A stretch of DNA of 64,000 nucleotides from Diaporthe sp. PMI_573 (lineage: Eukaryota > Ascomycota > Sordariomycetes > Diaporthales > Diaporthaceae). The notes beneath the pieces are model-generated. The model was not told the origin of the DNA, did no database searches, and was given only the letters and a program-made list of their open reading frames with translations. The position numbers and the translations under genes are program-made. This document shows positions 22,554 through 33,179 of this stretch, piece by piece (the first letter of the stretch is position 1; the number at the start of each line of letters is the position of its first letter). Location of the stretch: contig JAJTUP010000001.1 of assembly GCA_021399435.1 (NCBI GenBank), forward strand, positions 2,976,001 to 3,040,000. Reading direction: 5' to 3'.

Positions 22554-25225
22554 CTACCAGGCTGACTCAGCATAGCTTTGAAGTGGTTGGTTGAAATTGT
22601 ACGCCGTTCCATTGAGAATCGCACCACCGGCTGCGAAGGATTGTTGCTCCAGGGTCATAGTATTGTATCCCGTGCCGGCCTGGGGGCTGTAGAGCAGAGG
22701 GGCGCTTTCCGCAGATATATTTCCGTATTGCAGAATGGAGGGCGGGTTCATCGGAGCCGCCATGCTGTCTGGTTTCTCTGTACCGGAGAGATGGTTGGCG
22801 GTCCCCCCTTGAGGGACGAAGGTCTCAGGAGTAGCCTGTACAGGTTGAGAAACCTGCTTCGAGGGGCGACGCGAGGCCTTATTGCTGCCCGCCACACTGC
22901 TGCTGCTCGAACGGCTACACCGGGCGCTGGATCCGCGACGGAATGTCATGCGAGCAACAAGCTGTTTCACTTCTGACGATTGAGATTCGTTAGTAAATGT
23001 GTTGATCTCAACCACAAAGATCCTGTTTCTCACCTTCAGGACGATGCTTATGGACTGTTTCCAAGTGGCGGCGGCACTGATCCAGTCTGTTGAATCTTTT
23101 GTCGCATAGAGGTTCAGGGCAGGCGTGCCGACCAACGGCATCATGCGTCCTCCGATGCTTGGAGAGATTCGAGGACTCGCCGAACAAGGTGCCGCAGATT
23201 TCACACTTGAGCGGCTTCACATGTGTATGTGTGCGTATGTGCATGGCTGCAAGTGTCACAAGTCAGCAGCAATTCGTACGACTTATCGCTGGCACAGTAT
23301 CGTGTTAGTCCAACTTACTTAGAGCGCTCTGCTGCCTGAAGGCCTTCCCGCAGATGTCACATTTCAGTGGCTTGACGTTTTGGTGGATCAGGACATGCTG
23401 CTCCAGGGCCTGTTTTGCGGAGAAGGATTGTGCGCAATGGTCACACTTGAAGGGCTTGTCTGGACACGTAGTCAGTCTCCGGTGTGTGGCCTTGAGTAAA
23501 CACCACACTTACATTGGGTATGCGTCAACATGTGGCGTTTGACCTTGCTCTTTTGTGCAAAAGGCTTGTGCCGGCGTCCACAATCAGCCCAAGCACAGGC
23601 GTACCCGCCATCAGCCTTTGGCATGTTCTCCACGTGCTCAGCCTGCACATGCATCTCGAGCTCCTGTGCATTTTCAAAGACCATCCCGCACTTAGAAGCA
23701 CCTTGCCCCCACAGGCACACCGATGATCCGGTATCCTGCATCTGGCTATCGCCAGATGCACAGGAATCAGCTGGGGAATTCGGTACATCCTGACCTGCGT
23801 CCGACGCGGACGGGTGGAAACTAGCTCCACTTGGAGATGCGAGACGGCCCAGGTGTTGATTCCTTGGCGATGGCAAATGCTCATTCCCAAATGCAAATAG
23901 ACCTCCTTGATGCCCAGTTGTCACTGGCTGTTGTGCAAAGTTATTGTTCGACGTGCCGAATGCGGATGCAGTTTCCATGCCTGAAAAGTCCAAGACTGGT
24001 TGGTTTGAGTGCTGCAGCTGCATGTTCTGCGCATACTGTAAGCCCTGATCCATGAGCTGGACTAGTTGGCCGTGCTGAGCATGCTGTTGAATATGCAGCG
24101 AAGCTTGTAATGGGTTTTGAAAGGGTACACCGCATTCCCCGGGGAAATGGCCGTTGCTATTAGCATGGCCTTGGAAATCCACCATGCCATCCTGCCCTGA
24201 GGCTCCTGGCAGAGCAGGCGCATGGCAGTGGGGATTAGGTCCCAGAGCGAAGATGTCGAAAGGGTCAACTTGAATCAGGTTGCCTTGTTGGTCAATTTGC
24301 TGTTGGGAGTCATAAGTTTGCGCCTGCGTTTGGTAGAGGTGCGCGAAGGTAGCGTGAGACCCTGGGTCGGGACAGCTAGGGCCTGCCTCCTGGGCGAAGT
24401 TGAAGGCATAATTGTGTTCGGCCATGTCCGGTTCGTACAAATTTGGTTCTATGGAGGCGTAAGCAACAATGCAGATAAGTAAACCAAGTGGGAAGGAACT
24501 TTTGTTAAAGAATGAAATGTGAACGGCTGAAGAGGCCGATGTAGACCTTCCCAGACGGTAGGTAGCCAGGAAAGTAAATCCAGCCCCGTGAAGACTGTCT
24601 GAATAGGAAAAGACTTACGATCTTGGAAGGCCACAATATTTGCACTGGCTTCCTTCGCACTCGTCATAGCCTGCAAGATGAAGGCGCTATGGGCGACATC
24701 AGGCTCGACTGCAGGTCTTGTGCAGTTTTCGTCTCTACAGGCTGTGACGAAGTCACACGTACCCGCACTACATGGACCTTTGCTTCCTGAGCATTGACTA
24801 TCACAAGAAGCGTTACTTTCTGCCTCAGACGGAGGGTACTCCTCAATGAGCTCGTCGTCTTGAGGTGGCAGACCAGAGGCCTCGTGGCGCGCCACCGCCG
24901 AAATCATCTCATGCACCGTTGGATCAGGGCCGTCATGGCCAGGTGATTGCATCCTGGACCGCGGTTTCCCAGTAATAGCCTCAGGGAAGGTGTCACCGGC
25001 ATTAGGAGACTGGGGAGAAGCGACCGCGGCATCATGGCTGGCGAGGGCAGTAAAGGTCGGGTAGGGGATAGCACTGAATGTGGCCCCATTATCGTGGTTA
25101 CCTTGGCGAGAAACAAGACCAAGGCCTTGACACCCTGCACCGATCAAACATGTGTCGTCGTGCGCCGAGAACTCGTGAACAGAGGCGTTGCCATAGGGTG
25201 TCAGACTGAGCACCAGGTCATCCAT
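22554..25225 (-). CDS. zafA: Zinc-responsive C2H2 transcription factor (ZafA/Zap1 family)
   Basis: Likely master activator of zinc uptake under zinc limitation. Exons are 25225-24619, 24448-23513, 23459-23319, 23246-23034 and 22972-22554, all in phase; 771 residues. A Cys-rich block at 141-168 (C-x3-C-x6-C-x4-C-x5-C-x4-C, starting CDSQCSG) resembles the zinc-sensing activation region of Zap1/ZafA. The finger array spans about 447-625: an unusual first pair (CLW...CGMVF...HVQAEH; CAWADC...KSKVKRHMLTHT), then KPFKCDHCAQSFSAKQALEQH, KPLKCDICGKAFRQQSAL, and KPLKCEICGTLFGESSNL with SKHRRTH, and a last finger CPEPLCDKRF...HLETVH. The order and linkers match ZafA closely. The region between the Cys block and the fingers is Gln-rich. 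The C-terminal 110 residues are low complexity. Regulation of the protein by zinc is known for the family and inferred here. Confidence 0.9.
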
Positions 25226-25601
25226 GATGGGCTTCCTGTGCGTCTGTTCAGGAAGGGGCTGTCGAAGGCGCTACTTTCCGGTCCAGATTGCGGTCAGAAA
25301 TTATCGACTGGTATCGAGCTGGTCGCTAGGGAGAGGGAGGAACCCTTGATGGTCCCCGAGGAGCGGCTTTCCAAGGATCCCACGGGTTCAAGTCATGTCG
25401 TGGTCAGAACGTTGGGTGAGTGTGAGTTTCTAGTTGATGACGAGCAGTACCTCACGAGAAGAATGATGGTGGACCGGTAGAGCATGGGGACGAATGGACC
25501 GAGGCGAAGAGGCGTGCGATCCGGCGGGGTGACGTTGAAAGAGGCGGGCAGCGGAGGGGACTGGGACTGGTGCTGAGGCAGAATCGAACAGGACATTGAG
25601 A

Positions 25602-25612
25602 ACCTTGATGGT
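25602..25612 (-). promoter_or_regulatory. Zinc-response-element-like site upstream of zafA
   Basis: ACCTTGATGGT differs at one base from the yeast Zap1 zinc-responsive element ACCTTNAAGGT. It lies about 380 bases upstream of the ATG. Its core CCTTGATGGTC recurs at 25344-25354. Function as an autoregulatory site is an inference. Confidence 0.35.
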
Positions 25613-27451
25613 CGTCGCTGCTTTCGGGCCCGGGTCGGCATGCACTTAGTCAGCCGAATCTGATTGGTTCTCCTTGCTCAAGTGCTTGGGTACTTTGGCA
25701 CTTTGGCACTTTAGCACCTGCATCCGGGTAGCTGGCAGATAACGGGTGTGGCAAGTGTAGAGCCCAGGCAGGTCACTTGCCAATGAGGAGAACGGGTCCT
25801 GAGAGCTCAAATCACAATTTTCGTCGGCGGGAGTGCCTCTGTGGGGCGAGGCTGGAAAGAGTCCCATACAGTGAGTTTGACCGCCTGTAGGAAAATTTAA
25901 TTGTGTGTACATCGTATGGTGTACAGCAGCAGGGTAGGTGTGCTGTGTGTGTGGGCAGGTCAGGAATGCTCGTCATCCCGACTCAGACAGTGAAACGGTC
26001 AACCGGCGCTCACCAGTCTGTGGGTTTTGGACCAACAAAGGGCGCATGAAGTTAGAACACAAGAACATATTGAGTGCTGCTAAACTAAACCTAATTCATT
26101 CCTACTGGGGCTCAGACAAGCCATCGTATGGCTAGTACTCTCATCGTAGCATTCGCAGTGTGGCATACCTTTGTAGGATCAAGGTCGCTTTCATACGGAA
26201 TACAAACCGAACTGCTCTATACAAGCACATAGGGGTGACGGCATGTGGACCCTTGAATACGCCGGGATACAACACCGCTCAAAGCCACATTCCAACTCAA
26301 ATGGGTCAATTGTGTTGGATCAATCTGTGAACCAATTTGAATGCAAGCTTCATCGAACGGACTTGTGGATGCTAAGTACGGTGGAGACAAAAGCCTGTCT
26401 GTCTTTCAGTGGGACCTGCTTACTGTGACATTTCAACACCAAGACCGTAGCAGCCCTGGAGCCGGTGTCGTAGCCTTCAAGCAAACCCAAAAGTCCAGCC
26501 ACATTACGTTGATTTGTGTTTCTTGGATATTGTGGTATGGTGGAGAGGCTAATAATGAAAAGGAAAAGAAAATCCATATCCCCACCATACACCCGTCGAC
26601 ACACAGGCAATTACCATAATATTATAATAGGTAATATGTGACCTCAGTGAGGTTTAGATAGTAGGGCGTCCTAGGTGAACTGTCCGTTGTCCATTGTGGT
26701 ACATGGCTTGTGCTAGTGACTTTGGTGTCCTAGTGTGTCTACGTGCTGTGCAAAGTACAGCTGAGATGCCGAGACTCGGTGTAGGCAGCTTCCTCATTCG
26801 CAAAGTTCTGGATGAAAAATATGCCTCCTCTGTGCAACAGCACCGGGGGAATGGAAGCTGCAATCAAAACAAAGTCTCCAGGAAGATAGGATGGTCAAAA
26901 GGCTTCCGCGCTGCTCTCCCCACGTCCTGCTCTTTCTTTTCCTCGATGCTTCTCTTCCAGATTCATACGCCATGACCATTTGAATCCCGTCTTCAAGATC
27001 TTTGTCTCTGGTCACAGCGGGCCATCTTCACGCCTCATAATTCCCATTTCCATCATTGCAACACCAACAGGCCCTTGTCTCACTGTTGTCTCCCTCACAG
27101 ACCGGCACCGTCATCACTGGCCGACGGTATTTTACACGAGCTGGGCACATGCCCGACCAAATCACCTCCTTGTACACTTCATTCGTGTTTCTGGTCTGCC
27201 CCTCGCCCGCTGGTTCCAGTTGGTGATATTGATATCTCTCAATTTTATCCGGGAGTAGTTGTCTGTTGCAGTGAAATTGCCTCAGTCTTGCTCTGCTCTA
27301 TATTTCGGATCATCATTGGCAGTGTTCGGATGTTGACACCACCTCTGCAACAAAGTAGGTGCCCCAAATATAGGGCCTACCAGCGGCTGTTGGCACTATG
27401 AGCAATGCATTTTGCCGTAGAGAACTGTGGCGGGTGAAGGTGCTTTTACAG

Positions 27452-27610
27452 ACACCAAAAAATAAGGTGTACGATTTGGCGCGACAGCCCATCGATTAGA
27501 CCAACCGGCATATATTGGACGAAGTTGTCGTTCGACTGCATGCTAACCTGCTCGTCCCTAGCACCAAAATATTTGGTGTTCCTAGCGACTATTTTGACAA
27601 ATTTGGTGTG
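27452..27610. repeat. Cluster of inverted CACCAAA/TTTGGTG motifs
   Basis: ACACCAAA at 27452-27459, a palindrome CACCAAA-ATA-TTTGGTG within 27562-27578, and TTTGGTGTG near 27602-27610 together give terminal-inverted-repeat-like ends about 158 bp apart. It could be a degenerate miniature inverted-repeat element or a tandem binding site. No clear target-site duplication is visible. Confidence 0.4.
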
Positions 27611-28401
27611 TGTTGTGCCTAGGTACGTTGGGCAGACATATCAGGCTCGCTGGAGGAGACTGTCATGATCAGATAGATAATCTTCTTTGGTTTGGCTCAA
27701 GTATTGATTTGATGTCGGCCCGGGTTGTGTTTTGTGTTCCGGGAGGGTCGGCCAGGGTCGGGTCTTGTAAGCCGGAGCCCAGCCCAGCGTGGCTAATTCC
27801 TTCGGGTGCCCGCTGGGTCTTGGTAGGGGTCGCTGATTAGTCTACCTAGGTACCTACAGTGTCCACTCACCCCTCCATGCCCTAGGTTGGGGTGAACGGG
27901 TGCTGGTATACCTGAACACTCGGTAGCGTGTGCCAAGCTACACCTCCACAGGGTGACCCAGGGTGACCCGCTTGATTGACTGTGACAGTCGATATCCGAG
28001 CCCAGATGTCCCTCCTCTCTCCGAAAGACCACCCCGTGCAAACCAGATAGATGCTCAACAGCCCGACTTGCTACGCTTGAACGAATCCAGCCCAACTCAT
28101 ACAAGCCGTCACAGCGGAGAGCTTGTCATTAGCCCCACCAAGCAATCACCACTCCAGTATCCTGCGTCCCTCATTTGTGCCACCATCTCAAGCAGCCCAG
28201 CAAGCCAACCCAACCCGCCTTGAGACGCCCCCGAGCGCCATTGATCAGAGGACCAGTCCACCACCAAGGTCACTCACAACACCGCTCATTTTCCATACCC
28301 TGCTCCTATTTGGTTCAAATCTACATCCCTGCGCCGGGGTCCTGTTTATTTCTCACGGGATCGTCCAAGCCCAGGCCCAGTTGAAGGCACCACACGCAGA
28401 C

Positions 28402-28876
28402 ATGGGAGCCCTCTGCGGCAAGGAGTCGAGGGAAGAGAACTTCGCCGGCCCAGGCCGCCGGCTGGACTCCTCACCTGAGCGGAGTCCTATCGCGCCGCTA
28501 CCCAGCAACAAGCGCGTCGTCGGCGGGCCCCCGCGGACGCTGGGAGGATCGTCAGCCGCGGGCGGCGGCGGGCCCTCCGCCGCAGACGCCGCGGATGCGA
28601 GGCGCAAGGCTGCCGAGGCTGCCGAGGTGAGAAAGGACCCCCGACCGCGACTTGGAGATTTTTGACGGCATTAGCCACCAGCTGCATTTCCTCGTGAACT
28701 GACGGTTCTCTTAGGCAAGACAGAAGGCAGCAGAAGGCAAGGCCAGTGGCAAGTTGGGCAGCCAGCTTCTGCAGCAGAAGAAGCAGACCATGAACGAGAC
28801 CATGAAGCAGTCAGCTGAGGAGGAGGCTCGGCGGAGAGAGATCGAGGCGGCGGATAACCAACGCAACTACAACTGA
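28402..28876 (+). CDS. Small fungal protein with N-terminal acylation signal
   Basis: Exons 28402-28626 and 28715-28876 give 128 residues. The protein starts MGALCGKES: Gly2 with Ser/Ala-type context and Cys5 fit N-myristoylation plus palmitoylation, so a membrane-attached cytosolic protein is likely. Residues 30-65 are Gly/Ser/Pro/Ala-rich. The second half is a charged helix rich in Ala, Lys, Glu and Gln (ARRKAAEAAEARQKAAEG, KLGSQLLQQKKQTMNETMKQ), ending DNQRNYN. The frame is open upstream to an ATG at 28123, but the acylation signal argues for 28402. I recognise the arrangement (MGxLCGKxS start, KLG..L..QK helix, RNYN end) as a conserved fungal hypothetical family, with no known role. Confidence 0.82.
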
Positions 28877-29206
28877 TGAGCATCTGAGGCTGATTTACTG
28901 GCTGCGGCGTACTGGAAGGGTTGGAATTCTTTTGATACGGGCCAAGAGAGGCCCCGAAGTATCTTGACCATGCAGTATCTAAATCTTATTCTACCTCGAT
29001 CATCTACCATCTGCGCCCCTGTTAACACTGACGGCTAAGTACGCCCCGCAGCTAGGCCGTGAACTTCCCTCTGCTTCGTTGTATGCTCAGCCCTGTAGGT
29101 GTGGCTGTTTCACCACATGTTGGGAGCATGTTACTCTCAAAGCCCCAACACAAACTGTATTTCGAACAGGACGACTTCCGGGCATGTCTTCCTTAACCTT
29201 GTCAAG
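28877..29206. other. Convergent 3' flank
   Basis: 330 bp tail to tail between the small acylated protein and PPE1; no feature beyond presumed 3' UTRs. Confidence 0.55.
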
Positions 29207-30569
29207 CTAGACTCGCTTTCCCTGTGCCAACAAGTCTCCAACTTTCGGTGGCAGGACCAGGGCACTTCTATCGTTGCGTCTGTAGAAGTCGACAATCACC
29301 ATGGCCGTGTTTTCAGGCACATCCTCATGGACGAAATGGCCAGCCTCCGGGAAGATGTGCAGGGCATATTTGCCTGTACAGCAGTCAGTCCCATGGTCAG
29401 CCACACGCACGCAGTGACGGAAAAGGCTCACCTTGCATCTGGCCGATGGTCAATTCCTTGTCCAGCCGGTCAGTCCCGGCTAGGATCAGCAGCTTCCCGC
29501 CCTTCGCCTCGAGGAACTTCTTGCTCAGGCCCACGAACCAGTCCGACCAGAAGGGCTCCGTCGCAGCGAGATTCGTCCTCCATTTCCAGGGCCTGCTCAC
29601 GCCTGGGCTCTGATCCTGCGCCAACAGGGCAGGCACGCTAGTGCGCGCTGAGATGGAGTTGCGGAGTGTCCTCGATCGAATGTGCCAGTCGATGCCAGCT
29701 TGTACCGAAGCAAAGCCTGTAGGCCTGGTGGACAAATACGTCGTCATGCTTTGGAGGGCGTCCATGGCTGAGCCCTCGACGACGTCCAGCACGGCGTATC
29801 CGAGGAGTGAAGTTCCCAGGGCATGGGATTTTGCGAGATCCGTCACGACGGCGCCTCCGAGCGAGTGACCAACGAGCACAATTGGGGGCAGTTCCTTCCA
29901 ACCCATCTGCGCCTGGGCCTGCTGGATTGCGGACAGCAGGTCGTTGCGCAGTGTCTCCAGGCGTAAGTCGAGGGGCGAATCCGGGAGCGTGACTGTCGAC
30001 CCGTGGCCCCTCGCATCCAGGGACAGGATGCCCGCGGATGGCAGCCGCTTCCTGATCTCGGACCCTACCATTGCAAACGACAAGGCAGATGATCCAGCGC
30101 CGTGGTGCATTACGAACAGTGGTCCCTTATCGCCAGGTGAGGTAAGATAGGCATGGTGCGTAATCTGAGCTGTGCCGGTCTCGTCCTTCAGGCCTTCGAG
30201 GAAGAGCTCCCGTTCAAAATACGCCGTCCAAGGTATCTGATCCAGCGTTCTGCCTCCTCCCCGTGGCGGACTGGTCGAGCTCGATCAGTAAGTTTGATTG
30301 AGGTCCCCTCGGACTAGGGCGTCTGAACAACAAATGAGCAGCACTCACCCTAATGGCCTGGCAAAGAGCTTCCTGCTTGGGGTGGGAACGACGGTGCCGG
30401 TGGACGATGCCGACGAGGCCGATGAGGAGTCGTCGTCCAAGGATTCCGGAAGCTCCCCTATGCGACCGTTCTCCTCCTCCTCTTCCTCCTCCTCGTCTAG
30501 CTCATTGAAGACATCTGCATTGCTCATCTCCATCTTCTTCTTCGCCCACGCCTTCTGCAAGTCACTCAT
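29207..30569 (-). CDS. PPE1: Protein phosphatase methylesterase 1
   Basis: Removes the carboxyl methyl ester from the C-terminal leucine of the PP2A catalytic subunit. Exons are 30569-30349, 30270-29432 and 29373-29207, giving 408 residues. The N-terminus MSDLQKAWAKKKME is followed by an acidic run of eight Glu and a Ser-rich linker. The alpha/beta-hydrolase fold starts at the conserved IPWTAYFE. HHGAGSSALSF provides the oxyanion region, GHSLGG the nucleophile (Ser about 210), and EAGHFVHED the catalytic histidine (about 366). The family signature RGHGST (here DARGHGST) is present. Length and intron phases are consistent. Confidence 0.95.
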
Positions 30570-31335
30570 CTTGAGTGCGCAAAGCTCCGTGTGTTTTGAT
30601 GCCGTGATCCGTCATCTAGCCCGACCGCCGGCGATCGATGGGACGAGACCCTCTCAGGCCTGCATGTGGGAGGCGAACAGGGTTGAAACGGTGGCACGCT
30701 TTGGCGGGCAACACGTGGTGGCGTGCCTCTCGGGAGGACAAATGAAAGGGCTGCAGGAGATAACTTTTGGAATCACTCTCAGTTTCTATGCAGGTGTGCA
30801 TGCAGGCTGTTGAGATTTGTAACGTACGTCACCTTACATGTGATGTCGGTGGGTGCGTTTTGGGCAGCGTAGCCGCTGTGAGGGGATACCTGGTCACTCA
30901 CCCAGGCAAGTGAGCTTTCCCGCTGCTTGGAACGGCAGGTACAGTGCCTTGCACAGTGCAGAGCAACAGGGCCTTTCACCACTACAGGTGGAATCATGAA
31001 GAAGATGGGAAATCCTGGTACCGGTATGCATCTTTGACAGAGATTGTAGGATATCTTCTGAATCATCAGAAGTTTGTGATCAGAGAATTGCGTAATATGG
31101 TAGGTGGTTACAAGATCTGCCTCGGTGGCGGCAGCCGTTGCAACTGCTAGCCTTTATGTAGTGGAGAAAGGGATCCAATTACCTTTACCAGTGTGTTGCC
31201 TAATTTGTCTTTGGATATCTTTGTCTAAAACCTTACTGTCCAACCATGCCGCCAATAACGCCGAATTGTCACAGGCTTTTCAAAACACCACTGTGTGAAT
31301 ATGCTAGTTGAGGTCTTGGTGAGTGTGCCGCGTGC
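30570..31335. other. Intergenic region between tandem minus-strand genes
   Basis: 766 bp holding the PPE1 promoter and the 3' end of the dihydrouridine synthase gene. No gene seen. Confidence 0.55.
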
Positions 31336-32642
31336 TCAAACTGAGAGAGCCACAGGGGACCGAAGTATCTCGGTCTCCTTCGCCGGCTCGTCCGTCTTCT
31401 GACGTTTGGTGGCAACCTCCTCGGAGGCCTGCGAAGCTGGATTGGCTTGGGTCTTCCGCTTGGCGCTTCCGTTCACCGTGGCCGCAGATTTCGCGCCAGA
31501 GTCGACAATAATGCCAACCGCCTTGTCTGCGTCGGTCGCCGCGTCCTTCAAATGGTTGAGCCCCAGCGCCTCGCAGACAGCAGTATAGCTCTTGCAGGAC
31601 TGGACTCGTTTGTACGCTGGCTGCTTGCCAGGTATTATCTGGTTCAGTATGTATTTCGTGTTGCCGAACTTGTTCTCCGTCTCCATCGCAAATCGGAGAT
31701 ACGTCTCCGTCACCTCGCCCCAAGGCGCCATGCCACCCTGCTCCTTGGATCTGAAACAGCTCGAGTTCTTCTCTGCCGCAGTCGCAATCATGGCCCCGTC
31801 AACACCAAACTCCTTGATGAGCTCCGCGGCAGAGTCCCGACTCTCGACGTCCCCGTTCATCAGGCACGCAACGCCCGCCTCGTGGCACACCTCCCGGATC
31901 ATCTGCAGCTGGCCTCGGATGGCCCTCTCGCGGGGTCGCATGGGCGTTGTTCGGCAGTGCACGGTCAGCCCTGTGATTCCCGTGGCCACCAGCCTCCTGA
32001 CCAAGGCTTCTGTTTCTGCGGGTGTTTCCAGTATCCTGATCTTCACACTGATTCCGATCTGGAATTCCGGTACAATGTTCTTCACCAAAGCCTCCAAGAT
32101 GGCCACCAGCTTATCAGGCGTCCTCAAAAGGGCCGCGCCCATCCCATCGTGCGTGCTGAACGGTTTCGGGCACCCTGCGTTCACGTCTATTCCCGCCACG
32201 TCGGGTGCGATGAGTCGTGCGGCGGCGACGGCGCGGTCTGGGTCGGAGGTGCCAATCTGGAAGATGAGCTTGCGCCCTTCGCACTCTGGGTGTAACCGGT
32301 AGATCACCGACTCTTTGGCGTTGGGTGGCGGCTGCTTCTGGCCTTGGTGTGGGATACGAATGAAGTCGATTGTGTTTGTGGACGGGTTGACTCGTCGCGT
32401 TGTACCTAGCATGGATCGGTCGACAGTCTCGGGGCCTGCGCATGCAAGACTAGTCAGCACCTGACGAATTGCAATTGAGATGCGCAGAGAAACTGACCCC
32501 AGACCAAGTCGGCGCCATAGTGGAGGGCGAGCAGGCGCGACGGCAATTCGCCCGACCGGACCATGGGTGCCAGAACGAGTTTGCCTCTGTAGTCGACTCC
32601 CCTTGGAGGGACCGCCACTCTGTTGACAGCCGCCTCAGACAT
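31336..32642 (-). CDS. DUS2: tRNA-dihydrouridine(20) synthase
   Basis: FMN-dependent reductase that makes dihydrouridine at tRNA position 20 (yeast Smm1). Exon 1 is 32642-32498 and exon 2 is 32435-31336, joined in a Gly codon (GADLVWGPETVD); 414 residues. It begins a TIM barrel with KLVLAPMVRSGELPSR. The catalytic Cys (about 137) is in NAGCPKPFSTHDGMGAALL, followed by SVKIRIL and the barrel strands GLTVHCRTTPMRPRE and CLMNGDVES. GVDGAMIATAA forms the phosphate-binding strand. The C-terminal tail is Lys-rich with a possible nuclear signal (KRKTQ, KRQK). An upstream ATG at 32672 adds ten residues, but 32642 has A at -3 and the more usual N-terminus. Confidence 0.93.
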
Positions 32643-33067
32643 GATGAGTGACTTCAGAAAGCGGAAGTGCATCAATGCCTGGGACTGCGCTTGTGTTGCG
32701 AGATGGCGAAGTGCAACTTACAGACGCGCAAACTTCTGATTGCGACCGCCAACCGGAATCACAAATAGTCTTGGCGGCCGGTGTGGGGTTTGGCCCGTGC
32801 ATTCTCCAGGCCTGCCCCAAACGTTTTGCTGCCCGATACGGTTAACCCGGCCCGCTCCCGCCATGGTCCGTACCAGCGGGTTGGAGTCGTCCCAGGTCTT
32901 GTTTGCTTTAAAGATGTCAGGATTTCATCACATTGGAGTGTCAAAGCACCACTGAATTAACTTTAATAGCTGATCTAATTTACTCAAGAAATAGTCAAGA
33001 CACTCTAGGTATTCGGTTAGTTTGCTTCAGGTACATCATGCTGATAGAATTGAACGTTGTCATCCAA
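32643..33067. other. Promoter region and left border of the AT-rich island
   Basis: Holds the DUS2 promoter, then the composition shifts to AT-rich from about 32900. The left 16-bp inverted repeat arm lies within. No gene seen. Confidence 0.5.
32939..32954 (+). repeat. Left arm of 16-bp inverted repeat flanking the island
   Basis: TGTCAAAGCACCACTG here is the exact reverse complement of 43033-43048, about 10 kb away. It lies 113 bp outside the left tRNA-Ala. Confidence 0.75.
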
Positions 33068-33166
33068 GGGGTTGTGGCGCAGTGGTAGCGCGCCCGCTTT
33101 GCATGGTGGAATCTTCCATCGCTCAAGCCTTGCGGAAGGTCTCCGGTTCGATCCCGGACTTCTCCA
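33068..33166 (+). tRNA. tRNA-Ala (UGC), intron-containing
   Basis: The cloverleaf can be traced: acceptor GGGGTTG, D arm GCGC-AGTGGTA-GCGC, anticodon stem CCCGC with loop TTTGCA-T (anticodon TGC, 33100-33102), variable AGGTC, T arm TCCGG-TTCGATC-CCGGA, and 3' acceptor CTTCTCC plus discriminator A. G3 pairs with T70, the alanine identity pair. A 27-base intron (33104-33130) follows position 37, the eukaryotic intron site. Acceptor positions 5-68 and 6-67 are T-T mismatches and 27-43 is C-A, so the gene may be somewhat decayed. A T8 run at 33172-33179 fits RNA polymerase III termination. Confidence 0.8.
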
Positions 33167-33171
33167 GATGC

Positions 33172-33179
33172 TTTTTTTT
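33172..33179 (+). terminator. Poly-T RNA polymerase III terminator
   Basis: Eight T residues on the RNA-like strand, six bases after the tRNA-Ala discriminator base. Confidence 0.7.

Larger units (their letters stand above)
25226..28401. other. Long divergent intergenic region
   Basis: About 3.2 kb between the starts of the zinc regulator and the small protein at 28402. It contains two CCTTGATGGTC elements near the regulator, a CACCAAA palindrome cluster at 27452-27610 and CCTAGGTACCTA motifs near 27845. No gene is convincing; the 28123-28400 portion is an open leader of the downstream gene. Confidence 0.5.

Noticed and set aside
31447..32302. Long frames opposite the DUS2 gene
   Set aside because: They overlap the conserved TIM-barrel coding sequence on the other strand and show no domain of their own.
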